A DNA stretch of 64,000 nucleotides from Modestobacter italicus (GTDB lineage Bacteria; Actinomycetota; Actinomycetes; Mycobacteriales; Geodermatophilaceae), in NCBI RefSeq assembly GCF_000306785.1, contig NC_017955.1, positions 4,340,001 through 4,404,000 of the forward strand. Direction: 5' to 3'. Every line of letters begins with the position of its first letter. Positions within the stretch are counted from its first letter, which is position 1. The position numbers and the translations under genes are program-made. Under the pieces are notes generated by a model. The model saw nothing but the letters and a program-made list of their open reading frames with translations, was not told the origin of the DNA and searched no databases. Shown here piece after piece: positions 24,805-35,124 of the stretch.

Positions 24805-25332
24805 ATGTCCGAACCGCCGTCCGATCCCCTCGCTCCGCCGCCGGGAGCGACCGCTCTGCACCGGCCGTTCTCCCGGCGCAGCCTGCTGCTGGCGGCGCTC
24901 GCCGGCACCGCGCTGGCCGCGACCGGGTGTACCAGCAGCACCGCGGACGACGCCGATGCGGTGACCCCTGCGCAGGTCGACCAGCTGGCCGCGCAGGTCC
25001 AGGTGCAGGAGGCCGTCGTGGCCGCCTACGCGCGCGCGGCCGCCGCCGCCCCGGACCTGGCCGCCGCCGTCTCGCCCCTCGCCGACCAGGCCCGGGCGCA
25101 GCTGGACCGGCTGCGCGCCGCGGCACCCGGGGCCGCGGCGAGCAGCGCCGCGCCGTCGTCGGCCGGGCCGGCGCTCGACCCGGCCGGGGCCCGGGCGTAC
25201 CTGCAGGCCGAGGTGACCGCGGCCGCCGACGCGCACGCCGGCGCCTGCCCGGACTTCACCGGCGGCCGGGCGGCGCTGCTGGGCAGCATCGCGGCGGGGC
25301 TGCGCGGCCAGGCCACCCAGCTGGCGGCATGA
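24805..25332 (+). CDS. Tat-type lipoprotein, hypothetical
   Basis: A 175-aa protein. It has the twin-arginine signal SRRSLLLAALAGTALAATGC with a lipobox-like cysteine at the end, so it is probably exported folded and lipidated. The mature part is Ala-rich and helical (VDQLAAQVQVQEAVVAAYARAAAAA), reminiscent of ferritin-like helices. It is followed after 30 nt by a DUF4439 gene, and pairs like this sit divergent from rimP in several actinobacteria. Start: ATG 24805; ATG 24796 in the same frame is also possible. Confidence 0.72.
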   Translation: MSEPPSDPLAPPPGATALHRPFSRRSLLLAALAGTALAATGCTSSTADDADAVTPAQVDQLAAQVQVQEAVVAAYARAAAAAPDLAAAVSPLADQARAQLDRLRAAAPGAAASSAAPSSAGPALDPAGARAYLQAEVTAAADAHAGACPDFTGGRAALLGSIAAGLRGQATQLAA

Positions 25333-25362
25333 CCGGTCGAGCGGCGCACGGACGGGACGGAC

Positions 25363-25821
25363 ATGGCTGACCAGGAACCCACACCCACCGCGGCGGAGGA
25401 CGCCGCCCTGCAGGAGGCGCTGGCGGCCGCGCACACGGCCGTCTGGGGCTACGGCGTGGTCGGTGCGGCCACGCCGGTCGAGGGCCGGGCCCCGGTGGTC
25501 GAGGCCGAGGAGGCGCACCGCGACCTCCGGGACATCGTGGCTGCGCTGCTGACCTCGCGGCGGGTCGAGCCGGTGCCGGCCGCGGCCGGGTACACGCTGC
25601 CCGCACCGGTGGCGTCCGCCGCGGACGCCGCCGCCCTGGCGGTCACCCTCGAGGACGGCACCGCGCAGGCGTGGACCTGGGTGCTGGACCAGGCCACCGA
25701 GCGGAGCACCCGGGAGCTCGCGGTCGCGGCGCTGTCTGCGGCGGAGCTGCGCGCGGTGGGCTGGCGCACCGCGGCCGGCTGGCCACCGACCACCGCCTTC
25801 CCCGGCCTCCCCGACACCTGA
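25363..25821 (+). CDS. DUF4439 ferritin-like protein
   Basis: A 152-aa helical protein with the DUF4439 pattern: ALQEALAAAHTAVWGYGVVGA near the N-terminus and WTWVLDQATERSTRELAVAALSAAELRAVGWR near the C-terminus. DUF4439 is a ferritin-like four-helix fold with no assigned reaction. It sits 30 nt after the Tat lipoprotein and is likely co-transcribed with it. It ends tail-to-tail with the penicillin-binding protein, with a hairpin between them. Confidence 0.82.
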   Translation: MADQEPTPTAAEDAALQEALAAAHTAVWGYGVVGAATPVEGRAPVVEAEEAHRDLRDIVAALLTSRRVEPVPAAAGYTLPAPVASAADAAALAVTLEDGTAQAWTWVLDQATERSTRELAVAALSAAELRAVGWRTAAGWPPTTAFPGLPDT

Positions 25822-25828
25822 GGAAGGA

Positions 25829-25879
25829 CCCCCGTTCCCCCCACGCCTCGCGAGCTCGGCGCGGGCCCCTGAACGGGGG
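25829..25879. terminator. bidirectional terminator between convergent genes
   Basis: A 9-bp perfect stem (CCCCCGTTC at 25829-25837 with GAACGGGGG at 25871-25879) encloses a loop that can fold further through CTCGCGAG. It lies between the DUF4439 stop and the stop of the opposing penicillin-binding protein gene. No U-tract is present. Confidence 0.7.
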
Positions 25880-25881
25880 CC

Positions 25882-27810
25882 TCAGAGGGCGCCGAGGAAG
25901 GCGTCGGCGACACCGACGGCCACGCTGCTGGACTGCCCGGCCTCGACCAGGACGGCGAAGGCGATGTCCCCCTGCGGACCGCCCCGCTGGTAGCCGACGA
26001 ACCAGCCGTGCGAGTCCGGCGGGGTCTTGTCCCCGAACTCCGCGGTGCCGGTCTTGCCGTAGACGTCGCCGCGGTCGGTGAGCGCGGTGGCCGTGCCGGT
26101 GAGCACCACCTGGCGCATCATCGGCCGGAGCTGATCCAGCACGGCGGCGGGGGGCCCGGTCGGCGCGGTGCCGGCCGGTGCGGCGCCCACGACCTCGACC
26201 GGTGCGGCCGGGGTGCCGCTGGCGATGCCGGCGGCGACCAGCGCCATCTGCGCCGGGCTCATCAGCACCTGCCCCTGGCCGATCTGGTCGGCGGCCTTCG
26301 TGGTGCCCGTCGCGTCCGCCGGCACGTCGCCGCTGAAGATGCCCACCGGCAGCTGCCAGTCGCTGCCGACGCCGTAGAAGGCCGCCGCCTGCGCCAGCGC
26401 GTCGTCGGGCAGCGCCAGCCCCTGCTGGATGAAGGTGGTGTTGCAGGACTGGGCGAAGGCCTCGGTGAACGGCACGGTGCCCAGGTCGAACTGGTCCTCG
26501 TTCTCGAACTCACGGCCCTCGACCGTCGTCGTCCCGGGGCAGGGCACCGGGGAGGCGGGGGTGAGCGCGCCGGCGCTCAGCAGCGCCGTCGCGGTCATCG
26601 TCTTCATGCTCGACCCGGGCGGGAACTGGCCGGACAGCGCGTTGGCCGGGTTGGCCGCCTCGTTCGAGCTGACCGCCAGCACCTCCCCGGTGCCCGGCCG
26701 GACGACGACCAGGTGGGTGGCCAGCGGCTGGCCGGCGACGGCGGCGTCCGCGGCGTTCTGCAGGGCGGGCACCAGCGGCGTCTGCACCGGGGTGCCGGGC
26801 ACCGGGTCGACGGTGTCGACCACCTCGCCGGCGTCGTCGAGGGTCTCGTCGGAGCTCGCCACGCTGACCGTGAAGCCCGGCGTCCCGGCGAGCTGGGCCT
26901 GGTAGGCGCGCTGCAGCCCGGAGAGCCCGAGGTCGTCCCCGGCGGCGTACAGCGGCTGCCCGTCCTCGCCGGTGGTCTCGTCGATGACCTCCTGGGTGGC
27001 GTCGCCGACCCGGCCGAGCAGCGCGAGCCCGAAGCGGGAGCTGGGCGCCAGCAGCCGGGTGCTGGACGGGAAGACCGCGCCGGGCAGGTCGAACACCTGG
27101 GCCCGGATCGCCTCGAAGTCCGGCCGGCGCAGCGTGATGACCGGGACGAACTGGCCCTCCGGGGCGGCGGTGACGTCGGCGGTGATCTCCTCGGCGGAGA
27201 CGCCGGTCGCCGCGGCCAGGCCGGCGGCCAGCGCGGGCAGGTCGGTGACCTGGGCCTTGTCCACCCCGACGTTGACCACCTCGGTCTCGGTGAACAGCGG
27301 TGCCCCGGTGGCGTCGGTGATCGGCGCCCGCTCGGCCAGCGACCGGCTCAGCACCAGGTGCTGCCCCTCCCCCAGCTCCGGGTGCACGAGGGTGGGCGCC
27401 GCGACGACCTGCCAGCCGTCGTCGGCCTCGGTCAGGGACAGGCTGGCCGGGTAGCTCCAGTCCGGGGACGCGGCGAGGTCCCAGGTGGCGCGCCAGGCGA
27501 CGGTGGCGGTGTCGTCGTCCACCGTGACGTCGCCCAGGTCGGCGGCGAGGGTGGCGTCCGGGAGGTCGGTGGCGGTCTGCTCGAGCAGCGTCGTCGTGGC
27601 CGCCGCGTCGGTGGTCAGCGCGGCCGCCGCGTCCGTCTTGCCGGCGGTCCAGTCGTCGAGGAAGGCCTCGGCGGCGGCACGGACGTCGTCGGTCGGGTCC
27701 GAGGAGCAGCCGGCCAGCACCGGCGCGAGCAGCAGCACCGCGATCCCGCCCACCGTCGTCCCCCGGCGGACGACCCTGCCCCACCCCTGCGACCCCGCGT
27801 TGCTGCGCAC
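25882..27810 (-). CDS. lipid-anchored class B penicillin-binding protein with MecA-type N-terminal domain
   Basis: A peptidoglycan transpeptidase, 642 aa from GTG 27810. The signal ends in a lipobox LAGC. An NTF2-like MecA_N domain follows (about residues 40-155: FLDDWTAGKTDAAAAL), then a PBP dimer domain, then the transpeptidase domain. Its motifs are SxxK as SSMK near residue 401, SxN as SCN near 454, and KTG as KTGTAE near 584, so it looks active. Similar PBPs with MecA_N domains are common in actinobacteria and do not imply methicillin resistance. It converges with DUF4439. Confidence 0.93.
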   Translation of the reverse strand: MRSNAGSQGWGRVVRRGTTVGGIAVLLLAPVLAGCSSDPTDDVRAAAEAFLDDWTAGKTDAAAALTTDAAATTTLLEQTATDLPDATLAADLGDVTVDDDTATVAWRATWDLAASPDWSYPASLSLTEADDGWQVVAAPTLVHPELGEGQHLVLSRSLAERAPITDATGAPLFTETEVVNVGVDKAQVTDLPALAAGLAAATGVSAEEITADVTAAPEGQFVPVITLRRPDFEAIRAQVFDLPGAVFPSSTRLLAPSSRFGLALLGRVGDATQEVIDETTGEDGQPLYAAGDDLGLSGLQRAYQAQLAGTPGFTVSVASSDETLDDAGEVVDTVDPVPGTPVQTPLVPALQNAADAAVAGQPLATHLVVVRPGTGEVLAVSSNEAANPANALSGQFPPGSSMKTMTATALLSAGALTPASPVPCPGTTTVEGREFENEDQFDLGTVPFTEAFAQSCNTTFIQQGLALPDDALAQAAAFYGVGSDWQLPVGIFSGDVPADATGTTKAADQIGQGQVLMSPAQMALVAAGIASGTPAAPVEVVGAAPAGTAPTGPPAAVLDQLRPMMRQVVLTGTATALTDRGDVYGKTGTAEFGDKTPPDSHGWFVGYQRGGPQGDIAFAVLVEAGQSSSVAVGVADAFLGAL

Positions 27811-27880
27811 CCTGCCACCCTCGCAGATGCCCGACGGCGATCCGGAACTCCGCGCCGCAGCAGCCCCACGGCTCACAGGT

Positions 27881-28732
27881 TCAGAACAACACCGAGGAGT
27901 ACGTGCCGACCTGGCGGAAGCCGACCCGGTCGTAGGCGGCCCGGGCGGCGCGGTTGTAGTCGTTGACGTACAGGCTCACGACCGGCGCGATCGCCGTCCG
28001 GGCGTACTCGACCACCGCCGCCGTCCCCCGCTGGCCGATCCCCTGGCCGCGGAACTGCGGCGCCACCCAGACGCCCTGCAGCTGGCACGCCGCGCGGGAG
28101 ACCGCCCCGACGTCGGCCTTGAACAGCACCTGACCGTCCTCGATCCAGGCCAGCGACTGACCGGCCCGCACCAGCTCCGCGACCCGCGCCCGGTAGGCCG
28201 CACCGCCGTCGACCCGGGTGGGGCTGACGCCGACCTCCTCGGTGAACATCGCGACCGCGGCCGGCAGCAGGGTGTCCAGCTCGCCGGGCACCACCGGCCG
28301 GACCCGCGGCTCGACCGGCACGGCGGGTGGCCCCTCGATCGCCAGCAGCGGCTGGCGGGCGCGCACCTCCCGGGCCGGGCCCCACACCGGGGCGAGCAGC
28401 TCCCACAGCGGCAGCACCGCGGCCGCCGGCCCGACGATCGTCGAGCAGCGGCGCCCGGCCCGGCGGGCCCGGTCGGCGAAGGCCCCGGCGGCCGCCCGCT
28501 CGGCGCCGGGCCGGGCGAACGGGATCAGGTTGGCGCCGGCCAGGCAGACGGCGTCCAGCCGGCTCCCGGACCACAGGCCCCACAGCGGTGCACCCAGGGT
28601 CGCCACGGCGGTGCCGTGGGTCTCGATGCGGCCGGCGAGCATGCAGGTGCCCACCGGGTCGAGCGCCAGCAGGTCCCGGACCGCCGCCTCGTCGTCGGCG
28701 TCCAGGACCCGGGCCTGGACCGATCGCAGCAC
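27881..28732 (-). CDS. GNAT family N-acetyltransferase with DUF4081 domain
   Basis: A 283-aa protein of two parts. An N-terminal DUF4081-like domain (ARVLDADDEAAVRDLLALDPVGTCMLAGRI) is followed by a GNAT domain (QGVWVAPQFRGQGIGQRG for acetyl-CoA binding, LYVNDYNRAARAAYDRVGF). The acceptor is unknown. It lies immediately after ispG, a position conserved in actinobacteria. A gap of 70 nt separates it from the PBP. Confidence 0.88.
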   Translation of the reverse strand: MLRSVQARVLDADDEAAVRDLLALDPVGTCMLAGRIETHGTAVATLGAPLWGLWSGSRLDAVCLAGANLIPFARPGAERAAAGAFADRARRAGRRCSTIVGPAAAVLPLWELLAPVWGPAREVRARQPLLAIEGPPAVPVEPRVRPVVPGELDTLLPAAVAMFTEEVGVSPTRVDGGAAYRARVAELVRAGQSLAWIEDGQVLFKADVGAVSRAACQLQGVWVAPQFRGQGIGQRGTAAVVEYARTAIAPVVSLYVNDYNRAARAAYDRVGFRQVGTYSSVLF

Positions 28733-28769
28733 GCCTGCTCCCGAGTCGCCTCGACCTGTCCGGGCCGGG

Positions 28770-29924
<1,155 letters not shown>

Positions 29925-29941
29925 GATGGATCAGTCTCCCA

Positions 29942-31291
29942 CTACTGCAGGGTGATCGGGTTGACGATGTCGGCGATGAACAGCATGCCGCTGAGCACCA
30001 GGAACAACCCGGCGACGACGTAGGCGACCGGCATCAGCCGGGCGATGTCGAACGGGCCGGGGTCGGGCCGGCCGCGGAGCCGGGCCACGACCGACCGCGC
30101 CTTCTCGTACAGCGCCCCGGCGACGTGCCCGCCGTCCAGCGGGTAGATCGGCAGGAGGTTGAACAGGAAGAGCACCAGGTTCATCCCGGCCAGCAGCGAG
30201 AAGAAGGTGCTGATCTTCTCCGTGGTGGTGAAGTCGTCGAGGGCGAACACCTCACCGGAGATGCGGCTCACGCCGACCACGCCGATCGGCCCCAGCGGGT
30301 CGCGCTCCTCGCCCATGAACGTCGCCCGGAACAGCTGGGGCACCCGCTCCGGGATCTCCACCAGCTTGTCCACCGACCGGACGAGCATGTCGCCCAGGAA
30401 ACCGGGGACGGCGGTGACCGGCTGCTGCACGTAGGTCTGGGCGGGGCTGACCCCGATGAAGCCGACCGTCTCGACGCCGTCGGCCTCCCCGTCGCCGTCG
30501 GAGTCGACCCGGACCGGGTTGGCGATCGGGGTGACGGTCAGGTCGACCCGCTGGCCGGCGCCGTCGGAGTCCCGCTCGACGGTGAGCACGACCGGGGTGC
30601 CGGTGCTGGCCCGAATCGCGCTCTGCACCTGCGACCACCCGGTCACCTCGTCGCCCCGGCCGGTGTCGGCGACCTGGGGCACCGGTCGGCCGTCGACCGC
30701 GACGATCGTGTCGCCGGCCCGCAGCCCGGCTGCGGCCGCGGGTGAGGGAGCCGCGTCGGCGGGGCAGGTCGTGGAGCTCGAGGTGGCCGGCAGCACGCAC
30801 TCGGGGATCGACGCGATCGTCGTCGTCGTCCCCGGGATGCCGAAGCCGACCAGGACGATGCCGAAGAACACGACCGCGAGGACCAGGTTGTGGAAGGGCC
30901 CGGCGAACATCACGATGACCCGCTGCCACCAGGGCTTGCGGTAGAAGACCCGGTCGCCGTCGGTGGGCAGCACGTCGTTGAGGGCCTGACCGCGGACCTC
31001 GGCGATGAAGCTGCGCATCCGGGTGGCGCGCTTGCTCTCGCCCTCCTCCGCCGGCGGGATCATCCCGACGATCCGGATGTAGCCGCCCAGCGGCACGGCC
31101 TTGATGCCGAACTCGGTCTCCCCGGAACGACGGGAGAACACCGTCGGCCCGAAGCCGACGAAGAACTGCGGCACCCGCATCCCGAACCTGCGGGCCCAGA
31201 AGAAGTGGCCGAACTCGTGGAAGCCGATGCTGAACAGCAGTCCGACGGCGAAGGCGACGATCCCGAGGACCGTCAGGAGGAACCCGCTCAG
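29942..31291 (-). CDS. rseP: site-2 intramembrane zinc metalloprotease (RseP/Rip1-like)
   Basis: Cleaves membrane-bound anti-sigma factors or signal peptides. About 449 aa. The zinc motif HEFGH lies in the first membrane segment at residues 25-29, a PDZ domain follows (AAAAGLRAGDTIVAVDGRPV), and the third ligand is in NLLPIYPLDGGH. Start: between the upstream stop and HEFGH there is no in-frame ATG, GTG or TTG. A CTG at 31289-31291 sits five bases after GGAGG and two bases before the dxr stop; it is the most likely start. The dxr stop TGA lies within this junction. Confidence 0.93.
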   Translation of the reverse strand: MSGFLLTVLGIVAFAVGLLFSIGFHEFGHFFWARRFGMRVPQFFVGFGPTVFSRRSGETEFGIKAVPLGGYIRIVGMIPPAEEGESKRATRMRSFIAEVRGQALNDVLPTDGDRVFYRKPWWQRVIVMFAGPFHNLVLAVVFFGIVLVGFGIPGTTTTIASIPECVLPATSSSTTCPADAAPSPAAAAGLRAGDTIVAVDGRPVPQVADTGRGDEVTGWSQVQSAIRASTGTPVVLTVERDSDGAGQRVDLTVTPIANPVRVDSDGDGEADGVETVGFIGVSPAQTYVQQPVTAVPGFLGDMLVRSVDKLVEIPERVPQLFRATFMGEERDPLGPIGVVGVSRISGEVFALDDFTTTEKISTFFSLLAGMNLVLFLFNLLPIYPLDGGHVAGALYEKARSVVARLRGRPDPGPFDIARLMPVAYVVAGLFLVLSGMLFIADIVNPITLQ

Positions 31292-31292
31292 C

Positions 31293-32489
31293 TCAGCCTC
31301 CGGCGATGGCGACGCGGGCGTGCTCCCGGGCCCACTTCTCAGCGGCCAGCACGTCCTCGACGCAGGTGGGTGCGCCGAGGTCCGGCGCGGCGTCCAAGGT
31401 ACGCGCGATGACCTGCACGATGGCTGTGAACGCGAGGTGTCCGGCGGCGAATGCGGCGACCGCCTCCTCGTTGGCCGCGTTGAACAGGGCCGGGACGACG
31501 CCGCCCGCCTCACCCGCCTGCCGGGCGAGCCGCACCGCGGGGAACACCTCGGAGTCCAGCGGCATGAACTCCCAGGTGCTCGCCTGCGACCAGTCCAGCG
31601 CCGGCTGCACGTCCGGCAGGCGGTCGGGCCAGGCCAGCGCCAGCGCGATGGGCAGCCGCATGTCCGGCGGGCTGGCCTGGGCGATGGTGGCGCCGTCGGC
31701 GAAGGTCACCATGGAGTGCACGATCGACTGCGGGTGCACCACCACGTCGATGTCGGCGTAGGGGACGTCGAAGAGCAGGTGGGCCTCGATCAGCTCCAGG
31801 CCCTTGTTGACCAGGGTCGCGGAGTTGATGGTGACCACCGGTCCCATGTCCCAGGTGGGGTGGGCCAGCGCCTGCTCGCGGGTGACCCCGGCCAGCTCGG
31901 CGGCGGAGCGGCCGCGGAACGGTCCGCCGCTGGCGGTGAGCACCAGCCGGGCGACCTCGCCGCGCGCGCCGCCGCGCAGGCACTGGGCCAGCGCGGAGTG
32001 CTCGGAGTCGACCGGGACCAGCTGGCCGGGCGCGGCGGCCTGCTTCACCAGCTCACCGCCGGCGACCAGGGACTCCTTGTTGGCCAGCGCGACGGTGCGC
32101 CCGGCGCGCAGCGCCGAGAGGGTCGGCCCCAGCCCGATCGAGCCGGTGATCCCGTTGAGCACGACGTCGGCCGGCCGGGCGGCGAGCTCCTCGGCGGCCC
32201 GCGGGCCGGCCAGGATCTCCGGGAGCGTGTAGTGGCCCTGCGCCCAGCCGCGCTGCTGGGCGGCGGCGTAGAACGCCAGCTGCAGGTCCTGCGCGGCGGT
32301 GGCGCGGGCGACCGCGACCGTCCGGACGCCGAGGCTCAGCGCCTGCTCGGCCAGCAGCGCGACGTCACCGCCCCCGGCCGCCAGCCCGGTGACCTGCAGC
32401 CGCCCCGGGTTCTGCCGGGCGACGGCGATCGCCTGCCGCCCGATGGACCCGGTCGACCCCAGCACGGTGACCTCGCGCGGCTCGCTCAC
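31293..32489 (-). CDS. dxr: 1-deoxy-D-xylulose 5-phosphate reductoisomerase
   Basis: The second step of the MEP pathway, an NADPH-dependent reductoisomerase and the fosmidomycin target. 398 aa. [12 protein letters not shown] binds the cofactor; [10 protein letters not shown], the PVDSEHSAL metal site and the catalytic loop ASGGPFRG, plus HPTWDMGP and [10 protein letters not shown], are all present. The start is GTG 32489; GTG 32495 two codons upstream is an alternative, but GAGAGG is better spaced for 32489. It is divergent from the DUF2631 gene and followed by rseP. Confidence 0.97.
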   Translation of the reverse strand: MSEPREVTVLGSTGSIGRQAIAVARQNPGRLQVTGLAAGGGDVALLAEQALSLGVRTVAVARATAAQDLQLAFYAAAQQRGWAQGHYTLPEILAGPRAAEELAARPADVVLNGITGSIGLGPTLSALRAGRTVALANKESLVAGGELVKQAAAPGQLVPVDSEHSALAQCLRGGARGEVARLVLTASGGPFRGRSAAELAGVTREQALAHPTWDMGPVVTINSATLVNKGLELIEAHLLFDVPYADIDVVVHPQSIVHSMVTFADGATIAQASPPDMRLPIALALAWPDRLPDVQPALDWSQASTWEFMPLDSEVFPAVRLARQAGEAGGVVPALFNAANEEAVAAFAAGHLAFTAIVQVIARTLDAAPDLGAPTCVEDVLAAEKWAREHARVAIAGG

Positions 32490-32574
32490 CGGCACATCCT
32501 CTCCCAGGCGACCACCGGGGGGCGGACGGCCGGGTCGCGCTGTGCCGTGCGCGCGGGCCTGTCATCATGGGCCG

Positions 32575-32895
32575 GTGAGCGACGCGAGCGGCCGCGGCCA
32601 GGGCAACCAGACCAGCGCCAGGGTGATCGAGCAGTCCAACCGTGAGGAGGGCATCGTCCGGGCGGGCGAGACGCCCATCACCCACGAGCGCCCCGAGGAC
32701 TGGGGCTGGCACGGCGAGACCGGCAAGGCCGGCCGGATCGCCGGCGTCGTGATGATCGCCCTGCTGCTGGTCATGCTCTTCGGCAACCACGAGGGCCGGA
32801 TCGAGGACCTGTACCTGGTCGGGGCCGCGCTGATCATCGTCATCGCGCTCATCCGGGACCACTTCCGCCGGAAGAACGCCTGGCGTTCGCGGTAA
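32575..32895 (+). CDS. DUF2631 membrane protein
   Basis: A 106-aa protein. The N-terminal half is polar (TPITHERPEDWGWHG); the C-terminal half has two hydrophobic segments (IAGVVMIALLLVMLFG and VGAALIIVIALI). The EDWGWHG block is the DUF2631 signature. Members stand divergent from dxr in many actinobacteria; function unknown. The start is GTG 32575. A strong terminator follows. Confidence 0.85.
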   Translation: MSDASGRGQGNQTSARVIEQSNREEGIVRAGETPITHERPEDWGWHGETGKAGRIAGVVMIALLLVMLFGNHEGRIEDLYLVGAALIIVIALIRDHFRRKNAWRSR

Positions 32896-32911
32896 CCGGT
32901 CCACCGACCTT

Positions 32912-32951
32912 CGACGAGGCCCGCTCCCCAGCCGGGGAGCGGGCCTCGTCG
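32912..32951 (+). terminator. 18-bp perfect hairpin after DUF2631
   Basis: Perfect 18-bp inverted repeat: 32912-32929 pairs with 32934-32951 around a 4-nt AGCC loop, with no U-tract. It is 17 nt after the DUF2631 stop. The rest of the region 32952-33241 has no gene I can support. TTGAGG at 33162-33167 with GATAGA at 33185-33190 is a weak promoter candidate for the following gene. Confidence 0.8.
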
Positions 32952-33241
32952 CGTTCCCGGGTCGGCAGCGCAGCTGAGGTCCGAGGTCGCTGGACAGATC
33001 TGCACGACGCCCGTCGGCCGTGCCGCGCGGGGCCGGCCCCAGATCTGCCAGCTTTCCCCCCGATCTCGACGAATCTCGCCAAGGTGCCCGTGGGCGCGGT
33101 GTGACGGATGAGGCGAGTGTGCAGTCCTGTGGTCATCTTCTGCCGTGTCGCTGTGCAGCAGTTGAGGACGGACGGTGCTGAGCCGATAGACATCGCACAG
33201 CAGGCCGGGACGCCCGAGCCGCCCACTCCACGGAGGACCAG

Positions 33242-34141
33242 ATGAGCCGCATGTCCCGCCCTCGCGCCGTCGTCGCGACCGGCCTCACCCTCGGCACGGC
33301 CGCCGCCGGCCTGTTCCTCGCCCCGGTCGCCTCCGCCGCCGTCGTGCCGACCGTGACCGCGCCCGGCACGGTCGTCGCCGGCACCCCCTTCACCGTCTCC
33401 GGCACCGGCTGCGTCGGCACCGAGCTCAACCCGACCCAGGTCTGGGTCTACAGCAACGACGTGGAGGAGGCCGTGGACGGGGTCGTCGAGACCGCCCCCG
33501 ACGGCTCCTGGTCGGTGCAGGTGCAGTTCGCCGCGACCGCGCAGCCGGACACCTACCCCGTCTGGGCCGACTGCGTCTCCTACGACGGCTCGGCCGACTT
33601 CGAGTACGACGAGCTGTTCACCGACGTGACGGCCCCGGCGCCGGCCGGCACCCCGGCCGCGCCGACCACCACCCCGGTCGCGACCAGCACCCCCGCCCCC
33701 GTCTTCACCCCGGGCGCCAAGCCGAACACGCCGGGCGTGTCCAACACCTCCACCGGCACGACCACCGGCAGCGCCGCAGCGCCCGGCCAGAAGGTCGTCA
33801 AGGTCCTCAAGGGCTTCAAGCCCGGCGAGAAGGTCACCGTCGTCCTGCACTCGGCCCCGGTCGAGCTGGGTGTCTTCACCGCCGACGCCAACGGTGTCGT
33901 GACGGTCGAGTTCACGGTCCCCGCGGGCACCCCGCTGGGCACCCACACCCTGGTCTTCGAGGGCAACGCCGGCACCTACTTCGAGGAGGCCCTGGTCCTC
34001 ACCGCCGACGGCAAGGCCCTGGCCTACACCGGTGCCAGCATCGCGATGCCGCTCATCGGCGGCAGCGTCCTGGTGGCGGCCGGCGCCGGCGCCCTGCTGG
34101 TCACCCGCCGTCGCCGCAGCCCGGAGGCGGCGCAGGCCTGA
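33242..34141 (+). CDS. cell-wall anchored surface protein (LAxTG sortase substrate)
   Basis: A 299-aa exported protein. A Sec signal peptide (residues 1-32, ending VASA) is followed by an Ig-like domain (TVTAPGTVVAGTPFTVSGTGC) with two Cys, a Pro/Thr/Ser-rich linker, and a second Ig-like part (GFKPGEKVTVVLHSAP). The C-terminus has LAYTG at residues 260-264, a hydrophobic segment and RRRR, i.e. a sortase signal. LAxTG is the motif of class E sortases. No sortase is in the window. The LCP gene follows 2 nt later, so an operon is likely. Ribosome site GGAGG precedes ATG 33242. Confidence 0.88.
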   Translation: MSRMSRPRAVVATGLTLGTAAAGLFLAPVASAAVVPTVTAPGTVVAGTPFTVSGTGCVGTELNPTQVWVYSNDVEEAVDGVVETAPDGSWSVQVQFAATAQPDTYPVWADCVSYDGSADFEYDELFTDVTAPAPAGTPAAPTTTPVATSTPAPVFTPGAKPNTPGVSNTSTGTTTGSAAAPGQKVVKVLKGFKPGEKVTVVLHSAPVELGVFTADANGVVTVEFTVPAGTPLGTHTLVFEGNAGTYFEEALVLTADGKALAYTGASIAMPLIGGSVLVAAGAGALLVTRRRRSPEAAQA

Positions 34142-34143
34142 GC

Positions 34144-35124
34144 ATGACCTCCAGCAGCACGGCGGACGCCGGTCAGGGACCCCCTGACCGGCGTTCGCCG
34201 CGTCCTGCATCGGTCACCCGCCGGCGCCTGCTGCGTGCGGGCGCCGGCCTGCTGGTCTCCCTGGCCCTCCTGCTGGGCGCCGACCTCACGGTGCTGACCC
34301 ACCGCATCGACCGGCTCGACGTCGACCTGCCGGCCGGCACCGGGTCGACCTGGGTGGTGCTCGGGCTGGACTCCCGCGCCGACCTGCCCGCCGGCGCCTC
34401 GGCGAGCGACTTCGGCACCGCGGACCTCGTCCCGGGCAGCCGGGCGGACGTCGTGCTGGTGCTGCGCGAGACCGACCAGGGGCTGCAGGTCCTCTCCGTC
34501 CCGCGCGACGTCGCGGTCCGGACCGGGGGCCGGCCCGACCGGCTGGCCCTCACCTGGCTGAGCGGCCCCCAGACGACCGTCGACGCCCTGTGCACCCTCG
34601 GCATCCCCACCGACCACCTGGTCACGGTGGACCTGGCCGGCTTCGCGGCGGTCGTGGACGCCGCCGGTGGCCTGACCGTCGACGTGCCGGCCCCCGTGCG
34701 CGACCCGGCGGCCGGGCTCCTGCTCGACACGGCCGGCCGGCAGCACGTGGACGGCGCGACGGCGCTGGCGATGGTGCGTTCCCGCCACCCCGAGGCCCTG
34801 GTCGACGGCGCCTGGACGCCGGCGCCGGTGGACCCGGACGGCCGCGCGACGGCGGCGGGCACCGTGCTGTCCGCGCTGGCCTCCGCCGCCCGGTCCGCGG
34901 CGTGGCGGCCGTGGCGGGCCCAGCACGTCGCCTGGGCGGCCTCGGGGGCGCTGACCGTCGACAGCGGCACGTCCTCCCGCGAACTGGCCGCGCTCGCCAC
35001 CGAGCACGTCGGCCCGGTGGAGGTGCTCCCCGTCGGCCCGCCGCGCGGCGGCACCGTCGTCCGCTCCCCGACCGCCGAGACCGCATCGGCGGTCGAGGCA
35101 GCCGGGCTGTCCTGCAGCCGTTAG
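34144..35124 (+). CDS. LytR-CpsA-Psr (LCP) family protein
   Basis: LCP proteins attach wall polymers such as teichoic acid or arabinogalactan to peptidoglycan. 326 aa. One N-terminal membrane segment (LLVSLALLLGADLTVLT) is followed by the LCP domain: VVLGLDSRADLP, SRADVVLVL with the Asp of the metal site, VLSVPRDVAV and FAAVVDAAGGLTVDVPAPV, and ALAMVRSRH. It begins 2 nt after the stop of the surface protein gene. Its stop TAG overlaps the TAA of the opposing VIT1 gene. Confidence 0.88.
   Translation: MTSSSTADAGQGPPDRRSPRPASVTRRRLLRAGAGLLVSLALLLGADLTVLTHRIDRLDVDLPAGTGSTWVVLGLDSRADLPAGASASDFGTADLVPGSRADVVLVLRETDQGLQVLSVPRDVAVRTGGRPDRLALTWLSGPQTTVDALCTLGIPTDHLVTVDLAGFAAVVDAAGGLTVDVPAPVRDPAAGLLLDTAGRQHVDGATALAMVRSRHPEALVDGAWTPAPVDPDGRATAAGTVLSALASAARSAAWRPWRAQHVAWAASGALTVDSGTSSRELAALATEHVGPVEVLPVGPPRGGTVVRSPTAETASAVEAAGLSCSR

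Noticed and set aside
25882..27810. MecA-like PBP as a resistance gene
   Set aside because: Normal actinobacterial class B PBP architecture; nothing in context suggests acquired resistance.
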